Part shown: positions 29,488-38,672 of the stretch, piece by piece
Position numbering within the stretch: position 1 is the first letter of the stretch
Layout of the letters: every line of letters starts with the position of its first letter
DNA from: Desulfurobacterium indicum
GTDB lineage: Bacteria; Aquificota; Aquificia; Desulfurobacteriales; Desulfurobacteriaceae
Assembly: GCF_001968985.1 (NCBI RefSeq)
Contig: NZ_MOEN01000009.1
Location: forward strand, 1-60,093
Reading direction: 5' to 3'
DNA length: 60,093 nucleotides
The notes under the pieces: generated by a model
The model's database searches: none
The model's input: only the letters and a program-made list of their open reading frames with translations
Told to the model about the DNA's origin: nothing
Program-made: the position numbers and the translations under genes

Positions 29488-29589
29488 AATTTTCCTCCGA
29501 TTGTGATTTGCCTTCCTCCCCTTTCTTTTAGAGTTAAAATATACCATAATTACTCTGTCAAATTATTACCTTTTTAAGGAGGAGAATAA

Positions 29590-30789
29590 ATGAACCTAAA
29601 TGTGACTCCACTTGACTTTCAACCGGCAAATGAGCTTGCCGTAGAAATCGTTGAAAGGAAGGGTATAGGCCACCCGGATACTATTTGTGATGCTCTCGCT
29701 GAGAAACTTTCAGCAGAACTTTGTAAGTTTTATAAAGAAAAATTCGGATTTGTCCTTCATCACAATGTTGATAAAGGTCTTCTTCTTGGTGGAAGCGCGG
29801 CGCCGGCTTTCGGCGGTGGAGAAATAACTGCTCCTATTGAGATTTATCTTGTTGGTAGGGCTATAAAAGAGTATAAAGGAGTTAAGGTTCCTGTAGAAGA
29901 ATTTGCCATAGAGGGCACAAAGGAGTGGCTTAAGGAAAATATACATGCTCTAAATCCTGATAAAGATGTTAGGATTCACTGTCTTGTAAGGCCGGGTTCT
30001 GTTGATCTTGTGGATATTTACATGAGACAGCTTGAAACGGGTGTTCCTCTGGCAAACGATACATCTTTTGGTGTTGGTTTTGCTCCTTTTGATGAGGTGG
30101 AGAACATTGCTTTCAATGTTGAAAAAGTTTTAAACAGCAAGGAAATGAAAGAGAAACACCCGGAAATAGGAGAAGATATTAAAGTAATGGGTGTTCGTAA
30201 GGGAGATACAATCGATATTACTATAGCATGTGCTTTTGTAGATAGATTTATCAAAGATATTAACGATTATGTTGAGAAAAGGGAAAATGTCAGGAAAATA
30301 GCTGAAGAGGTAGCGAAAAAATATACCAATAGAGAAGTTGTCATTCACGTAAATACAGGTGATGATGTTGCGAGAGAAAATGTTTATATAACCGTTACAG
30401 GAACATCTGCAGAAGCCGGTGATGACGGTGAAGTGGGAAGAGGTAATAGGGTAAACGGACTTATTACACCTTACAGACCTATGAGTCTTGAAGCTGCGGC
30501 AGGGAAAAACCCTATTACTCACGTTGGAAAACTTTACAACATTACTGCCAACCAGATATGTGAGGCTGTTGTAAAAGAAATACCAGAAATTGAAGAAGCT
30601 TACTGTTATATTGTCAGCCAGATTGGTAAACCTATCACAGAGCCACTGGCACTTGATGTTAAGATTAGGACTAAAGATGGTAGAGTAGATGTTTACAGGG
30701 ATAAAATAGAACCTATAGCAAAGGAATGTCTTGCCGATATCTCAAATATCTGGAAGAAATTGGTTGCCGGTGAAATTCTTGTTTACTGA
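29590..30789 (+). CDS. mat: Methionine adenosyltransferase, archaeal type
   Basis: Makes S-adenosylmethionine from methionine and ATP. It is the 399-residue archaeal form (PF01941), not the usual bacterial MetK: conserved blocks include ERKGIGHPDTICDALAE, HHNVDKGLLLGGSAAP, FGGG, the glycine/acid-rich EAGDDGEVGRGNRVNGLITPY and the AAGKNPITHVGKLYN motif. An AAGGAGG lies a few bases before the ATG. It is divergent from glmS and followed by a strong terminator, so it is probably monocistronic. Archaeal-type enzymes are known in Aquificota. Confidence 0.97.
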   Translation: MNLNVTPLDFQPANELAVEIVERKGIGHPDTICDALAEKLSAELCKFYKEKFGFVLHHNVDKGLLLGGSAAPAFGGGEITAPIEIYLVGRAIKEYKGVKVPVEEFAIEGTKEWLKENIHALNPDKDVRIHCLVRPGSVDLVDIYMRQLETGVPLANDTSFGVGFAPFDEVENIAFNVEKVLNSKEMKEKHPEIGEDIKVMGVRKGDTIDITIACAFVDRFIKDINDYVEKRENVRKIAEEVAKKYTNREVVIHVNTGDDVARENVYITVTGTSAEAGDDGEVGRGNRVNGLITPYRPMSLEAAAGKNPITHVGKLYNITANQICEAVVKEIPEIEEAYCYIVSQIGKPITEPLALDVKIRTKDGRVDVYRDKIEPIAKECLADISNIWKKLVAGEILVY

Positions 30790-30809
30790 TTTTTGAATTT
30801 AAAATTCAA

Positions 30810-30834
30810 GGCCCGGATTTTCCGGGCCTTTTTG
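30810..30834 (+). terminator. Rho-independent terminator after the SAM synthetase gene
   Basis: GGCCCGGA-TTT-TCCGGGCC hairpin followed by TTTTTG, 21 bases after the stop codon. Textbook form. Confidence 0.92.
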
Positions 30835-30848
30835 TTTATTTATCCTGG

Positions 30849-30854
30849 TATAAT
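30849..30854 (+). promoter_or_regulatory. Extended -10 promoter of the O-antigen/rhamnose operon
   Basis: TGGTATAAT (TG-N-TATAAT) lies just beyond the metK terminator and 46 bases before the rmlA ATG. No good -35 hexamer is present at the right spacing, as is common for extended -10 promoters. Confidence 0.6.
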
Positions 30855-30899
30855 AGTTAAGATCTGAAGTCTTATTTCACTTTATCGCGAGGAGGAATT

Positions 30900-31778
30900 A
30901 TGAAAGCGGTTATTCTGGCGGGGGGAAGCGGCACGAGACTTTATCCTGTAACTATTTCTGTTAATAAACATTTTCTTCCTATATATAACAAGCCGATGAT
31001 TTATTATCCTCTGTCTCTTGTTATGCTTTTGGGAATAAAGGATGTTATGTTTATAGTTAATCCAGAGGATATGGATTCTTTTAAAAAGCTTTTTGGTGAT
31101 GGTTCTCACCTTGGTATGAATATTAGTTATGAGATTCAGAAAAAACCTAATGGATTGGCAGAGGGACTTATTTTAGCGGAAGATTTTATAGGTAATGATA
31201 ATGTTTGTTATATGTTGGGAGATAACATTTTTTATGGTCATGATCTAATTAACATTATGAAAGATGCCAAAAGGGAGATAGAAATAAATGGTGGAGCTTA
31301 TGTGTTCGGGTATTATGTTAAAGATCCTGAGAGATTTGGAATAGTGGAGTTTGATGAAAAAGGGAATGTTAAGTCCATTGAAGAGAAACCGCAGAAACCT
31401 AAGTCAAATTATGCTATTGTAGGAATGTATTTTTACGATAATAGAGCTGTTGAAATAGCGAAGAATGTTAAACCCTCTGATAGAGGAGAACTGGAAATAA
31501 CTTCTGTTAATGAACAGTATTTGAAAAATGGCAGATTGAAAGTAAAGCTTTTAGGGCGGGGTTTTGCCTGGTTTGATGCAGGAACACATGATAGTTTTCT
31601 TGAAGCTGGAGAATTTGTGGCTACTATAGAGAAGAAGACAGGATTGATGGTTGGATGTATAGAAGAGGTGGCTTTTAATAATGGTTGGATAGATAAAGAT
31701 ACGCTTCTTGAGCTTGCTAAGCCTCTTAGAAAGACAGGTTACGGTAAATATTTGATTGAACTTGCAGAAAGAGCGTGA
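30900..31778 (+). CDS. rmlA: Glucose-1-phosphate thymidylyltransferase
   Basis: First enzyme of dTDP-L-rhamnose synthesis: glucose-1-phosphate + dTTP to dTDP-glucose. The N-terminal nucleotide-binding motif [40 protein letters not shown] and the [17 protein letters not shown] motif are all there. 292 residues, the normal RmlA length. It follows a GAGGAGG ribosome site and starts the rml cluster. Confidence 0.96.
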   Translation: MKAVILAGGSGTRLYPVTISVNKHFLPIYNKPMIYYPLSLVMLLGIKDVMFIVNPEDMDSFKKLFGDGSHLGMNISYEIQKKPNGLAEGLILAEDFIGNDNVCYMLGDNIFYGHDLINIMKDAKREIEINGGAYVFGYYVKDPERFGIVEFDEKGNVKSIEEKPQKPKSNYAIVGMYFYDNRAVEIAKNVKPSDRGELEITSVNEQYLKNGRLKVKLLGRGFAWFDAGTHDSFLEAGEFVATIEKKTGLMVGCIEEVAFNNGWIDKDTLLELAKPLRKTGYGKYLIELAERA

Positions 31779-31792
31779 TTTTGAGGTTTTAA

Positions 31793-32995
31793 GTGAATTT
31801 TGTAGATAAATTTAGATGGATAGAGGTTCTTTTTTTATTATCTGTATCTTTCGTAGCAGGACTTCCTTCGGGGTATGTATTTTCAATTCCTGTTAAGTTG
31901 TTTTTTTCTTTTTCTATTTTTGGTATTTTTCTATATATTTCTTCAAATAAGGAAGTTTATTTTTCAAATAATTTTATCATACTTTCGCTGGCATTTTTGT
32001 GGTTCTTGCTAGTGTATCTGTTGATTGGTTACCTCAGATTCGGAGTTTATTCTCTAAAAGAATGTGAATTAATATTGATAACTTTTGTTTTATATTCTAT
32101 GGTCTATTTGCTTTTATCAAATGTATTCGGGATGCGTTTTTTTATTACTTTGGTGGAAATCAGCATTACAGTTGTTTTTCTTGTTAAACTTGCAGCTTTG
32201 TTATATGTTTATAAACATCCTGGTGTGGATTCGATGATAGAATTTTTTATAAAATATTTCAACACAAAAGTTGTTACAATGAAATTTTTGTTTGGTCTTT
32301 ATAGAATTAATTTCCCTGCAGATATTTTGCCTGCTTTTTTTCCATGGATACTGGCGTGGTATCTTAGAAACAAGCTATATTCCATGAATAAAATTGATTT
32401 TATTGTGCTATTTTTTTCTATATTTATTGTTTTGCTTGGATTTTCAAGGTATCTTATTTTAGTTTTTACACTTGGATTAATCTATTTGCTTAAAGTTTCA
32501 GGAATAAACTGGAAAATTTTTGGTATAATTTTCCTGGCATTTTTTGTTGTTTTTAGAAAATTTATAGTTGATTTTATAAAACTTAGGTTTTTCTCTGGAG
32601 CTGTTAAAGCTTCTGATGCTATAAGATTTAAACAGACACCTGCTCTTGTGAAACTTTTTTTAAAAAAACCTCTGATTGGATATGGCATTGGTGCGTTTAG
32701 TTTTGAATATGTTCGATCTAGAAGTATGTGCTTTTCTTACGAGGAGCAAATTCTTACTTTTTTTGTAAAGTTTGGGACATTAGGAATGTTTTTCCTCTTA
32801 ACTGTTGTTTTATTTATTTTTGCAATTTTTATATCAAGAAAAGATTATACAGCGGTTAGTATATTTTTCTTGTTTATTGTAGCAGGATGGTTTAATCCAT
32901 ATTTGTATTCGTCTTCTGTGTTTCTTATTTATGTATTTATCGCTTTAATGGTTAATAATGAAAACTTTCATGTGGGGGAAATCCATGCCGTTTGA
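31793..32995 (+). CDS. O-antigen polymerase/ligase-like membrane protein
   Basis: A 400-residue, strongly hydrophobic protein with about 11-12 predicted membrane helices and one larger loop at about residues 245-305 with basic residues (KASDAIRFKQTPALVKLFL, then KKPLIGYGIGAF). The IGYGIGAF after a long loop recalls the Wzy/WaaL O-antigen ligase/polymerase superfamily, whose members share topology but little sequence. Context in an rml cluster supports it. Very AT-rich compared with neighbours, as is typical for exchanged O-antigen genes. GTG start; the end overlaps rmlC. Confidence 0.7.
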   Translation: MNFVDKFRWIEVLFLLSVSFVAGLPSGYVFSIPVKLFFSFSIFGIFLYISSNKEVYFSNNFIILSLAFLWFLLVYLLIGYLRFGVYSLKECELILITFVLYSMVYLLLSNVFGMRFFITLVEISITVVFLVKLAALLYVYKHPGVDSMIEFFIKYFNTKVVTMKFLFGLYRINFPADILPAFFPWILAWYLRNKLYSMNKIDFIVLFFSIFIVLLGFSRYLILVFTLGLIYLLKVSGINWKIFGIIFLAFFVVFRKFIVDFIKLRFFSGAVKASDAIRFKQTPALVKLFLKKPLIGYGIGAFSFEYVRSRSMCFSYEEQILTFFVKFGTLGMFFLLTVVLFIFAIFISRKDYTAVSIFFLFIVAGWFNPYLYSSSVFLIYVFIALMVNNENFHVGEIHAV

Positions 32996-33536
32996 ATTTT
33001 TGAAAACTGAGTTACCGGAAGTTGTTTTAGTTAAGCCCAGAGTTTTTGGAGATAATAGAGGCTTTTTTATGGAAATCTATAAAAAGTCTGATTTTGTTGA
33101 AGCGGGTATAGATGTTGAGTTTGTTCAGGATAATCATTCGAGATCGATAAAAGGTGTTTTGAGGGGCTTGCATTATCAGGCGAAACCCAGGATGCAGGGG
33201 AAGCTGGTTAGGTGTATAAGGGGAAAAATTTTTGATGTGGCAGTTGATATAAGGAAAGGTAGCCCTACTTTTGGAAAGTGGATAGGTTTTGAACTTTCCG
33301 AAGAAAACAAATTTATGTTATGGATACCAGAAGGGTTTGCTCACGGATTTTTGACCCTTTCAGAAGAGGCAGAAATTGTGTATAAAGTTTCTGGTTCTGA
33401 ATATTCTCCAGAACATGATAGAAATATAAGATGGAATGATCCGGATATAGGTATTAAATGGCCTATACAGGGGAATCCTATTCTCTCAGAGAAGGATAAA
33501 AATGCACCATTTCTGAAGGATGCTGAGTTACTTTAA
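32985..33536 (+). CDS. rmlC: dTDP-4-dehydrorhamnose 3,5-epimerase
   Basis: Third step to dTDP-L-rhamnose; a cupin-fold epimerase. Motifs: GDNRGFFMEIY, FVQDNHSRS, VLRGLHYQ (catalytic His region), RCIRGKIFDVAVDIRKGSPTFG and IPEGFAHGFL, then the Tyr-containing EIVYKVS. About 183 residues. I chose ATG 32985 (protein MPFEFLKTEL) over an upstream in-frame start because a G-rich ribosome site precedes it and the family starts here. Overlaps the upstream membrane-protein gene by 11 bases. Confidence 0.95.
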   Translation: MPFEFLKTELPEVVLVKPRVFGDNRGFFMEIYKKSDFVEAGIDVEFVQDNHSRSIKGVLRGLHYQAKPRMQGKLVRCIRGKIFDVAVDIRKGSPTFGKWIGFELSEENKFMLWIPEGFAHGFLTLSEEAEIVYKVSGSEYSPEHDRNIRWNDPDIGIKWPIQGNPILSEKDKNAPFLKDAELL

Positions 33537-33557
33537 AAAACTGTGGCAGGAGGAGTT

Positions 33558-34547
33558 ATGAAGTTACTTGTAACAGGTGGAGCCGGTTTTATAGGGAGTG
33601 AATTTGTCAGGCAAGCAGTGAGGTATGGTATTGATACGGTTGTTGTTGATAAACTTACTTATGCCGGAGATCTTGAGAGATTAAAGGAAGTTGAGGATAA
33701 AATTACATTTTACAAATGTGATATTAATAATAGAGAATTTCTCGAAGATATATTTAAAAGGGAAAAGCCAACAGCAGTTATTCACTGGGCGGCGGAGAGT
33801 CATGTTGATAGAAGTATTCTGGATGCATCACCTTTTATAGAGGCTAATGTAAGGGGAACACAAACTTTGCTTGATGTTTCAAAAGATAACGATGTAGAAC
33901 TGTTTATTAATATAGCTACAGATGAAGTGTATGGTGAACTTGGAGAAGAAGGTCAATTTTTTGAGACAACTCCTCTGAATCCAAATTCTCCATACTCTGT
34001 GAGTAAGGCTTCTGCTGATATGCTTGGAAGGGCGTACTTTAGGACATATGGATTGCCTGTTGTTACTGTTCGTCCTTCAAATAACTATGGTTATTGGCAG
34101 TATCCGGAAAAACTTATACCAGTTGTTATTCTAAAAGCCTTGAATAATGAGCCTATTCCTGTTTACGGGACCGGTCAGAATGTAAGAGAATGGCTTTTCG
34201 TTTCTGATTGTGCAGATGCTGTATTTTCCATACTGGAGAAAGGAAAACCCGGAGAAGTTTATAATGTTGGGAGTGGAGAAGAGAGAAGAAATATAGAAGT
34301 TGTAAAGGCTATTCTTTCTCTTTTAAACAAGCCTGAAGGTTTGATAACTTTTGTGAAAGATAGACCCGGGCATGATTTTCGCTATTCTTTGAATACTGAA
34401 AAAATAGAAAGAGAAATTGGTTGGAAGGTAAAGGTAAAATTCGAAGAAGGTATAGAAAAAACGGTTAAATGGTATATTGAAAATATAGATTGGGTGAATC
34501 GTAAGCTTGATTATTTAAAATTCTATTGGCAGAAGGTTTATTCGTAG
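33558..34547 (+). CDS. rmlB: dTDP-glucose 4,6-dehydratase
   Basis: Second step to dTDP-L-rhamnose, an extended SDR enzyme. NAD-binding VTGGAGFIGSEF at the N-terminus, WAAESHVDRSI, the catalytic TDEVYG (Thr-Asp-Glu) and the YSVSKASAD Tyr-x3-Lys pair, then RPSNNYG. About 329 residues. ATG 33558 is preceded by AGGAGG at five bases; an upstream in-frame start was discarded. The next enzyme, RmlD, is not encoded in this window. Confidence 0.95.
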   Translation: MKLLVTGGAGFIGSEFVRQAVRYGIDTVVVDKLTYAGDLERLKEVEDKITFYKCDINNREFLEDIFKREKPTAVIHWAAESHVDRSILDASPFIEANVRGTQTLLDVSKDNDVELFINIATDEVYGELGEEGQFFETTPLNPNSPYSVSKASADMLGRAYFRTYGLPVVTVRPSNNYGYWQYPEKLIPVVILKALNNEPIPVYGTGQNVREWLFVSDCADAVFSILEKGKPGEVYNVGSGEERRNIEVVKAILSLLNKPEGLITFVKDRPGHDFRYSLNTEKIEREIGWKVKVKFEEGIEKTVKWYIENIDWVNRKLDYLKFYWQKVYS

Positions 34548-34569
34548 AAAAAATGTTTGGAGATTGAAG

Positions 34570-35946
34570 ATGCGTAAATATGTGTCGTTTTTCCTTATGT
34601 TGGTTTCTGATTTATGTATTTTTTACGTGTCTTTGTTTTTAGCTTATCTTTTAAGGTTATGGTTTGGAGATAAAATTCTTCCTCATTATTATATGACTTT
34701 CAGGAAATTACTTTCCTTATGGTGGTTTCCCGTTGCCTATATCTTCTCTTTCTGGATTCAAGGCCTTTATACTTCTAGATTGCCTTTCTGGGAGGAAGTT
34801 AAAAGAATAGTAAAAGCAGTAAGTTTTGCTACGGTAATAATACTTTCTGTAGTTTCCCTTGGAAGGTTAAGTGAACATGTTTCCAGGACAACGGTACTTA
34901 TTCTGTGGATGATTTCTATTCCGATGTTTGCTGTTAGTAGAAGATTTCTCAAACCTTTACTATACAGACTTTCCCTGTGGAAGCAAGAAGCAATTGCTGT
35001 TGGTAACAAAGAATTCATAAATAAAATTAAAGAGATTTTTGATAAAGATCACTTTATGGGGTATTACATAAGCAGAGGGATAGAAATTCCTCCATTTAGC
35101 TTTTCGTACGAAAAGAAGTTATCAGAACTTGAAGCTGATACACTCATTGTTGCCATTCCAGACAGCTTTGAAGGTGATACTGAAAAGTTTCTTGCTAAAA
35201 TTCATAAATCTGCCAGAAATGTTCTTTTTATTCCTGATATTAAGGGACTGGCTTTTTTAAACTCAGAGCTCTATCCTCTATTTTTTTCTGAAATCTTTCT
35301 ATTGTCCGTAAAGAACAATTTAAAATATTTTACCAATAGATTTTTAAAAAGATTATTTGACTTAACTTTTTCCATTCTGCTACTGCCTGTTCTTCTACCC
35401 ATTATTGCCATTATTGCTATATTGATAAAGCTTGATTCTGAAGGTCCAGTGTTTTTCGTTCACAATAGAATAGGTAAAGATGGGAAGATAATAGGAGTAA
35501 TAAAGTTTAGAACTATGTATAAAGATGCCCAGCAGAGATTGGAAAAATTGCTTACAGAAAATGAAGAAATAAGAAAAGAATGGGAAACCTATTTCAAACT
35601 AAAAAATGATCCCAGAATCACGAAAGTAGGAAAATTTTTAAGAAAAACATCTCTTGATGAGCTTCCTCAGATTTTTAATGTTCTTAAAGGAGATATGAGT
35701 TTTGTTGGTCCAAGGCCTGTAATTAAGGAAGAGATAGAAAAGTACTATAAGGAATTTGCCCAATATTACTACCTTGTGAAACCGGGAATAACTGGTCTAT
35801 GGCAGGTAAGTGGGAGAAGTGATACTGATTATGATAAACGTGTAAGATTGGATACGTGGTATGTTTTAAACTGGTCTTTGTGGTTAGATATAATTATTCT
35901 TATTAAAACAATAAAGGCTGTTCTCAAGAGAGAAGGTGCTTATTGA
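34570..35946 (+). CDS. Undecaprenyl-phosphate sugar phosphotransferase (WbaP/WcaJ-type)
   Basis: Initiates O-antigen or exopolysaccharide synthesis by moving a sugar-1-phosphate to undecaprenyl phosphate. About 458 residues: four N-terminal membrane helices, a central cytosolic segment (about 140-255), one re-entrant/TM helix (about 265-290), then the catalytic domain with GKIIGVIKFRTMYKDA, KTSLDELPQIFNVLKGDMSF, VGPRPV and PGITGLWQVSGRSD. ATG 34570 is preferred over TTG 34564. Sugar specificity (galactose or glucose phosphate) cannot be told from sequence. Its lipid carrier is recycled by UppP (3646-4419). Confidence 0.92.
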   Translation: MRKYVSFFLMLVSDLCIFYVSLFLAYLLRLWFGDKILPHYYMTFRKLLSLWWFPVAYIFSFWIQGLYTSRLPFWEEVKRIVKAVSFATVIILSVVSLGRLSEHVSRTTVLILWMISIPMFAVSRRFLKPLLYRLSLWKQEAIAVGNKEFINKIKEIFDKDHFMGYYISRGIEIPPFSFSYEKKLSELEADTLIVAIPDSFEGDTEKFLAKIHKSARNVLFIPDIKGLAFLNSELYPLFFSEIFLLSVKNNLKYFTNRFLKRLFDLTFSILLLPVLLPIIAIIAILIKLDSEGPVFFVHNRIGKDGKIIGVIKFRTMYKDAQQRLEKLLTENEEIRKEWETYFKLKNDPRITKVGKFLRKTSLDELPQIFNVLKGDMSFVGPRPVIKEEIEKYYKEFAQYYYLVKPGITGLWQVSGRSDTDYDKRVRLDTWYVLNWSLWLDIIILIKTIKAVLKREGAY

Positions 35947-35948
35947 TC

Positions 35949-37409
35949 TTATTTAATTCCCGTGGCGGCTCTTATAAATTGTCTTTCTCCCTCGGATAAT
36001 TTTTTATCTCTTATCCATGTTATTGTTAATGGGAGAAGAACTTTAAACCATTCTCTGTCTTTTAAGACATCTTTGTGTTTATAGCAAAAATAGATTATGT
36101 TCATTCGGGTTTTTAATGGTAAAGACCATCGGAAAGCTACTTTTTTAATGTAGTTTTCGACTTCTGGAAGTAAGTGTTCGGGTATGTTAATCTTTGAAAG
36201 TGCAGAAATTATATAGTCAATGTAAGGAATCATTTTGGTATCTTTAAACGATGTAATTCTTCCTATGGTTAACAGTTCGTTGATGAAAGTTTCTTTTTCA
36301 TAGTTGGAGAGGTTAGTTTCTGTTAATCTTTCTATGATTTTTACACCTTTGATATCTCTATCCCTGAAATATCTTCTGAGAGAAAACAGGTAATCTTTAA
36401 AATTTTCCTTTTCATCAATCTCCATTTCTATATCTGAATAATCCCCGGTGTTGTATTTTGTTTCGATCTTTTGGAAAATTATTCTGCTTCGAAAGTTGGA
36501 AATTGATCTGTTTAGGAGTTCCTGAGGTGTTATTATTTCAGTATGAAGCCCAAAAATTCTTTCTATCGGTTCCTGGTAAAGGTGAGCAATTCTTCCTATT
36601 ATTACAATATTTTTAATGGTAGGTTTTTGTCTTTCTACCTCTTCGTAACTGTAGAGAATATTAACTATTGCAGAAGATAGATCTGTTATGCTTAGAGTGA
36701 ATTCTCCGAAGTTTGTTTGGCCTGTTAATATTGAAAGGCCAAGTTTGATTTCTTCTTTATTTACCGTGCGATTGTAGTTTTCATCTTTTAGAATAACTTT
36801 GTTGCATCGTTTAAGTAAAATTCTTGCTCCTATTCCTCTGAACCTATCAAGATATCTGCCTCTTTTTCCTGTTTTTCTGAGATAGACGTTGGACATTCCT
36901 TTATCTTTTAAGAACCTGTTGAATAGATAATTTCCAAAAACATCTATAAAGTTGAATTCTCCAATGTCTATTACAGATAAGAATTTACCGCCAATGGATA
37001 TTGAGGTTTTCCTGTAACCTATATTTATTACGAGAGTTTCTTCTGAAAATAGATTAAAGTCGTAATAAATGTTTATGTTATTCTTTATATTGTTTGAAAT
37101 AGTTTTTAGTGTTTCTCTTATGATAAATGTAGGTTTGCCATAAGTGTATCCTGGGAGAATTATGTGTTCGATTTTTCTGTTTTTGATGCCGAAAAGGGCA
37201 AATTCTAAGATATCCGAAGCATCATAGTGAACATTATCGATAAATATGTAGTCCTTTTCTTTAAGAAAGTCCAGTAGACTCAGAAGTTTCTTTTTTACTT
37301 CTATTGGTATTGAGTCGTAAGAAACGTTTACTTCTTTTAAGAAAAGATCTTTGATTTTAAATTTTTCGTTTTCCGTGCAGGATTCCGGATAACCTATGTA
37401 AAGTTTCAA
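35949..37409 (-). CDS. Uncharacterised 486-residue protein; possible degenerate actin-like (ASKHA) N-half
   Basis: Not recognised. The first ~300 residues show hints of the actin/Hsp70/sugar-kinase fold: LVINIGYRKTSISIGGKF resembles the phosphate-2 loop, but the usual Asp is Asn, and NIVIIGRIAHLYQEPIERIF resembles the adenosine motif. The last ~170 residues are helical, repeat-like (HEAT-type?) and charged, with LPEVENYIKKVAFRWSLP. No signal peptide or membrane helix. It overlaps the beta-CASP nuclease gene by 4 bases, suggesting a functional pair. The ASKHA suggestion is by eye only. Confidence 0.72.
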   Translation of the reverse strand: MKLYIGYPESCTENEKFKIKDLFLKEVNVSYDSIPIEVKKKLLSLLDFLKEKDYIFIDNVHYDASDILEFALFGIKNRKIEHIILPGYTYGKPTFIIRETLKTISNNIKNNINIYYDFNLFSEETLVINIGYRKTSISIGGKFLSVIDIGEFNFIDVFGNYLFNRFLKDKGMSNVYLRKTGKRGRYLDRFRGIGARILLKRCNKVILKDENYNRTVNKEEIKLGLSILTGQTNFGEFTLSITDLSSAIVNILYSYEEVERQKPTIKNIVIIGRIAHLYQEPIERIFGLHTEIITPQELLNRSISNFRSRIIFQKIETKYNTGDYSDIEMEIDEKENFKDYLFSLRRYFRDRDIKGVKIIERLTETNLSNYEKETFINELLTIGRITSFKDTKMIPYIDYIISALSKINIPEHLLPEVENYIKKVAFRWSLPLKTRMNIIYFCYKHKDVLKDREWFKVLLPLTITWIRDKKLSEGERQFIRAATGIK

Positions 37410-38644
37410 AGGTAAATGACCTCCCTGTTGGCTGCGTGTTCTTTTCGATGTTTGCCGGGATAGCCGTGAATTAGAACGGTTTTTTCTGCATTTAATTGTT
37501 CTTTAATTTTATCAAGGTCTCCTCTTTTTGAATGAGCGGAAAGATGGTGCTTTAATATTTCACATTTAAATTGTTTAAACTGATTTCTATTATTGATCAG
37601 TTTGAATCCGAAGCTTTCTTCTGTCAGGTAACCGCTGAATATTATGCCATTTTTCGCCTTTTTACCGATAATTTTTGCGTAAGCGTAAGAAGGAGTGTTT
37701 TCCATTAACATTCCTGATGTTGAAATGATAATGTCTGCTTCTCTGAGGTTTTCTTCGCAGGATTCTTCGAAAGATAGGCCTTCGTATCTGGGAGCTGGTT
37801 GTATATAAAAGTTAAAAAACTCCTTTTCTATGTTGTGTTCGTATATGTTGCATATTTCTCTTGCAAGTCCATCAACATAGACGTTGACTGGCGGAATATT
37901 TCCCTTTTTCATCTCTTCTTTTATTATGGATATGATTTCTTGAGCTCTACCGAGAGCGAATACAGGAATTAGTATTTTGCCACCTCGTTTAATTATCCGA
38001 TTAATGCTTTCCGGTAACGTTTCTTTAGGACTTTTTTCTATCTTTGTGTAATAGTAGGTGCTTTCCATTACTAAAACATCAACCTTTTCTTCAGGGAGAA
38101 CTGCTCCTTTTACTGTTATCTGATCTTTTAGAGAGATGTCACCTGTGTGGAAAAGTGTTTTTCCGTTCCACTTTATCAGGATAGAAGCTGCTCCAAGAAT
38201 ATGTCCGGCTGGATAGAGGGTAATTTCAATGTTATCTATGTTTATCCGGGAAAAAAATTTTTTTCTTTCTATTCTTAGAAAGGCTTCGTCAAGGAGTTTA
38301 TATTCTGTTGTCGATTCTTCGTCTCTTCCGATATATTTAACTTTTATGGCGTCTTCCACCATTACGGATAATAATTCTGCCGTTTCGAAGGTTGTGTATA
38401 TAGGAGTGTCCGGATATTTACCGGATACTATGTGAAAAGCGCCGCAGTGGTCTATGTGAGCATGTGTTATTATTATGGCATCAAGCTCAGGAGCTAGGGC
38501 ATTTAAGAACTCAAGATCAGGATGAGATTCTTTCGGGTTGAACCTTATTCCGAAGTCAACAAGTATTTTTTTACCGCCTATCATGTAAAGGTAGGCACTT
38601 GCTCCTATTTCATTTCCGCCGCCTAAGGGAATCATCATATCCAT
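37406..38644 (-). CDS. Beta-CASP metallo-beta-lactamase RNase-like protein
   Basis: A 412-residue MBL-fold protein with the zinc motif THAHIDHCG near residue 60, later ligands (AGHILGAAS; HTGDIS), and beta-CASP motifs: the MEST Asp/Glu segment, the ISTSGMLMENTPSYAYA motif, and the C-terminal His motifs KHHLSAHSKRGDL and LIHGYPGKHR. Members include the archaeal aCPSF and bacterial RNase J-like enzymes; this short form lacks extra C-terminal or KH domains. It is probably a ribonuclease. It lies between corA and the 486-residue unknown protein. Confidence 0.9.
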   Translation of the reverse strand: MDMMIPLGGGNEIGASAYLYMIGGKKILVDFGIRFNPKESHPDLEFLNALAPELDAIIITHAHIDHCGAFHIVSGKYPDTPIYTTFETAELLSVMVEDAIKVKYIGRDEESTTEYKLLDEAFLRIERKKFFSRINIDNIEITLYPAGHILGAASILIKWNGKTLFHTGDISLKDQITVKGAVLPEEKVDVLVMESTYYYTKIEKSPKETLPESINRIIKRGGKILIPVFALGRAQEIISIIKEEMKKGNIPPVNVYVDGLAREICNIYEHNIEKEFFNFYIQPAPRYEGLSFEESCEENLREADIIISTSGMLMENTPSYAYAKIIGKKAKNGIIFSGYLTEESFGFKLINNRNQFKQFKCEILKHHLSAHSKRGDLDKIKEQLNAEKTVLIHGYPGKHRKEHAANREVIYL

Positions 38645-38672
38645 GGTATGGTAATTTAGTCCTTCTGATGGT

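Noticed and set aside
29488-29547. Extended GlmS N-terminus (20 extra residues)
   Set aside because: GlmS needs Cys1 after removal of Met; GTG 29487 directly precedes that Cys and has its own GGAGG.
29488-29589. SAM riboswitch or glmS ribozyme between glmS and the SAM synthetase gene
   Set aside because: The gap is only 102 bases and shows no SAM-aptamer or glmS-ribozyme core; ordinary ribosome sites on both strands take up part of it. A TTGACA on the minus strand has no good -10 at the right distance, so I did not list it.
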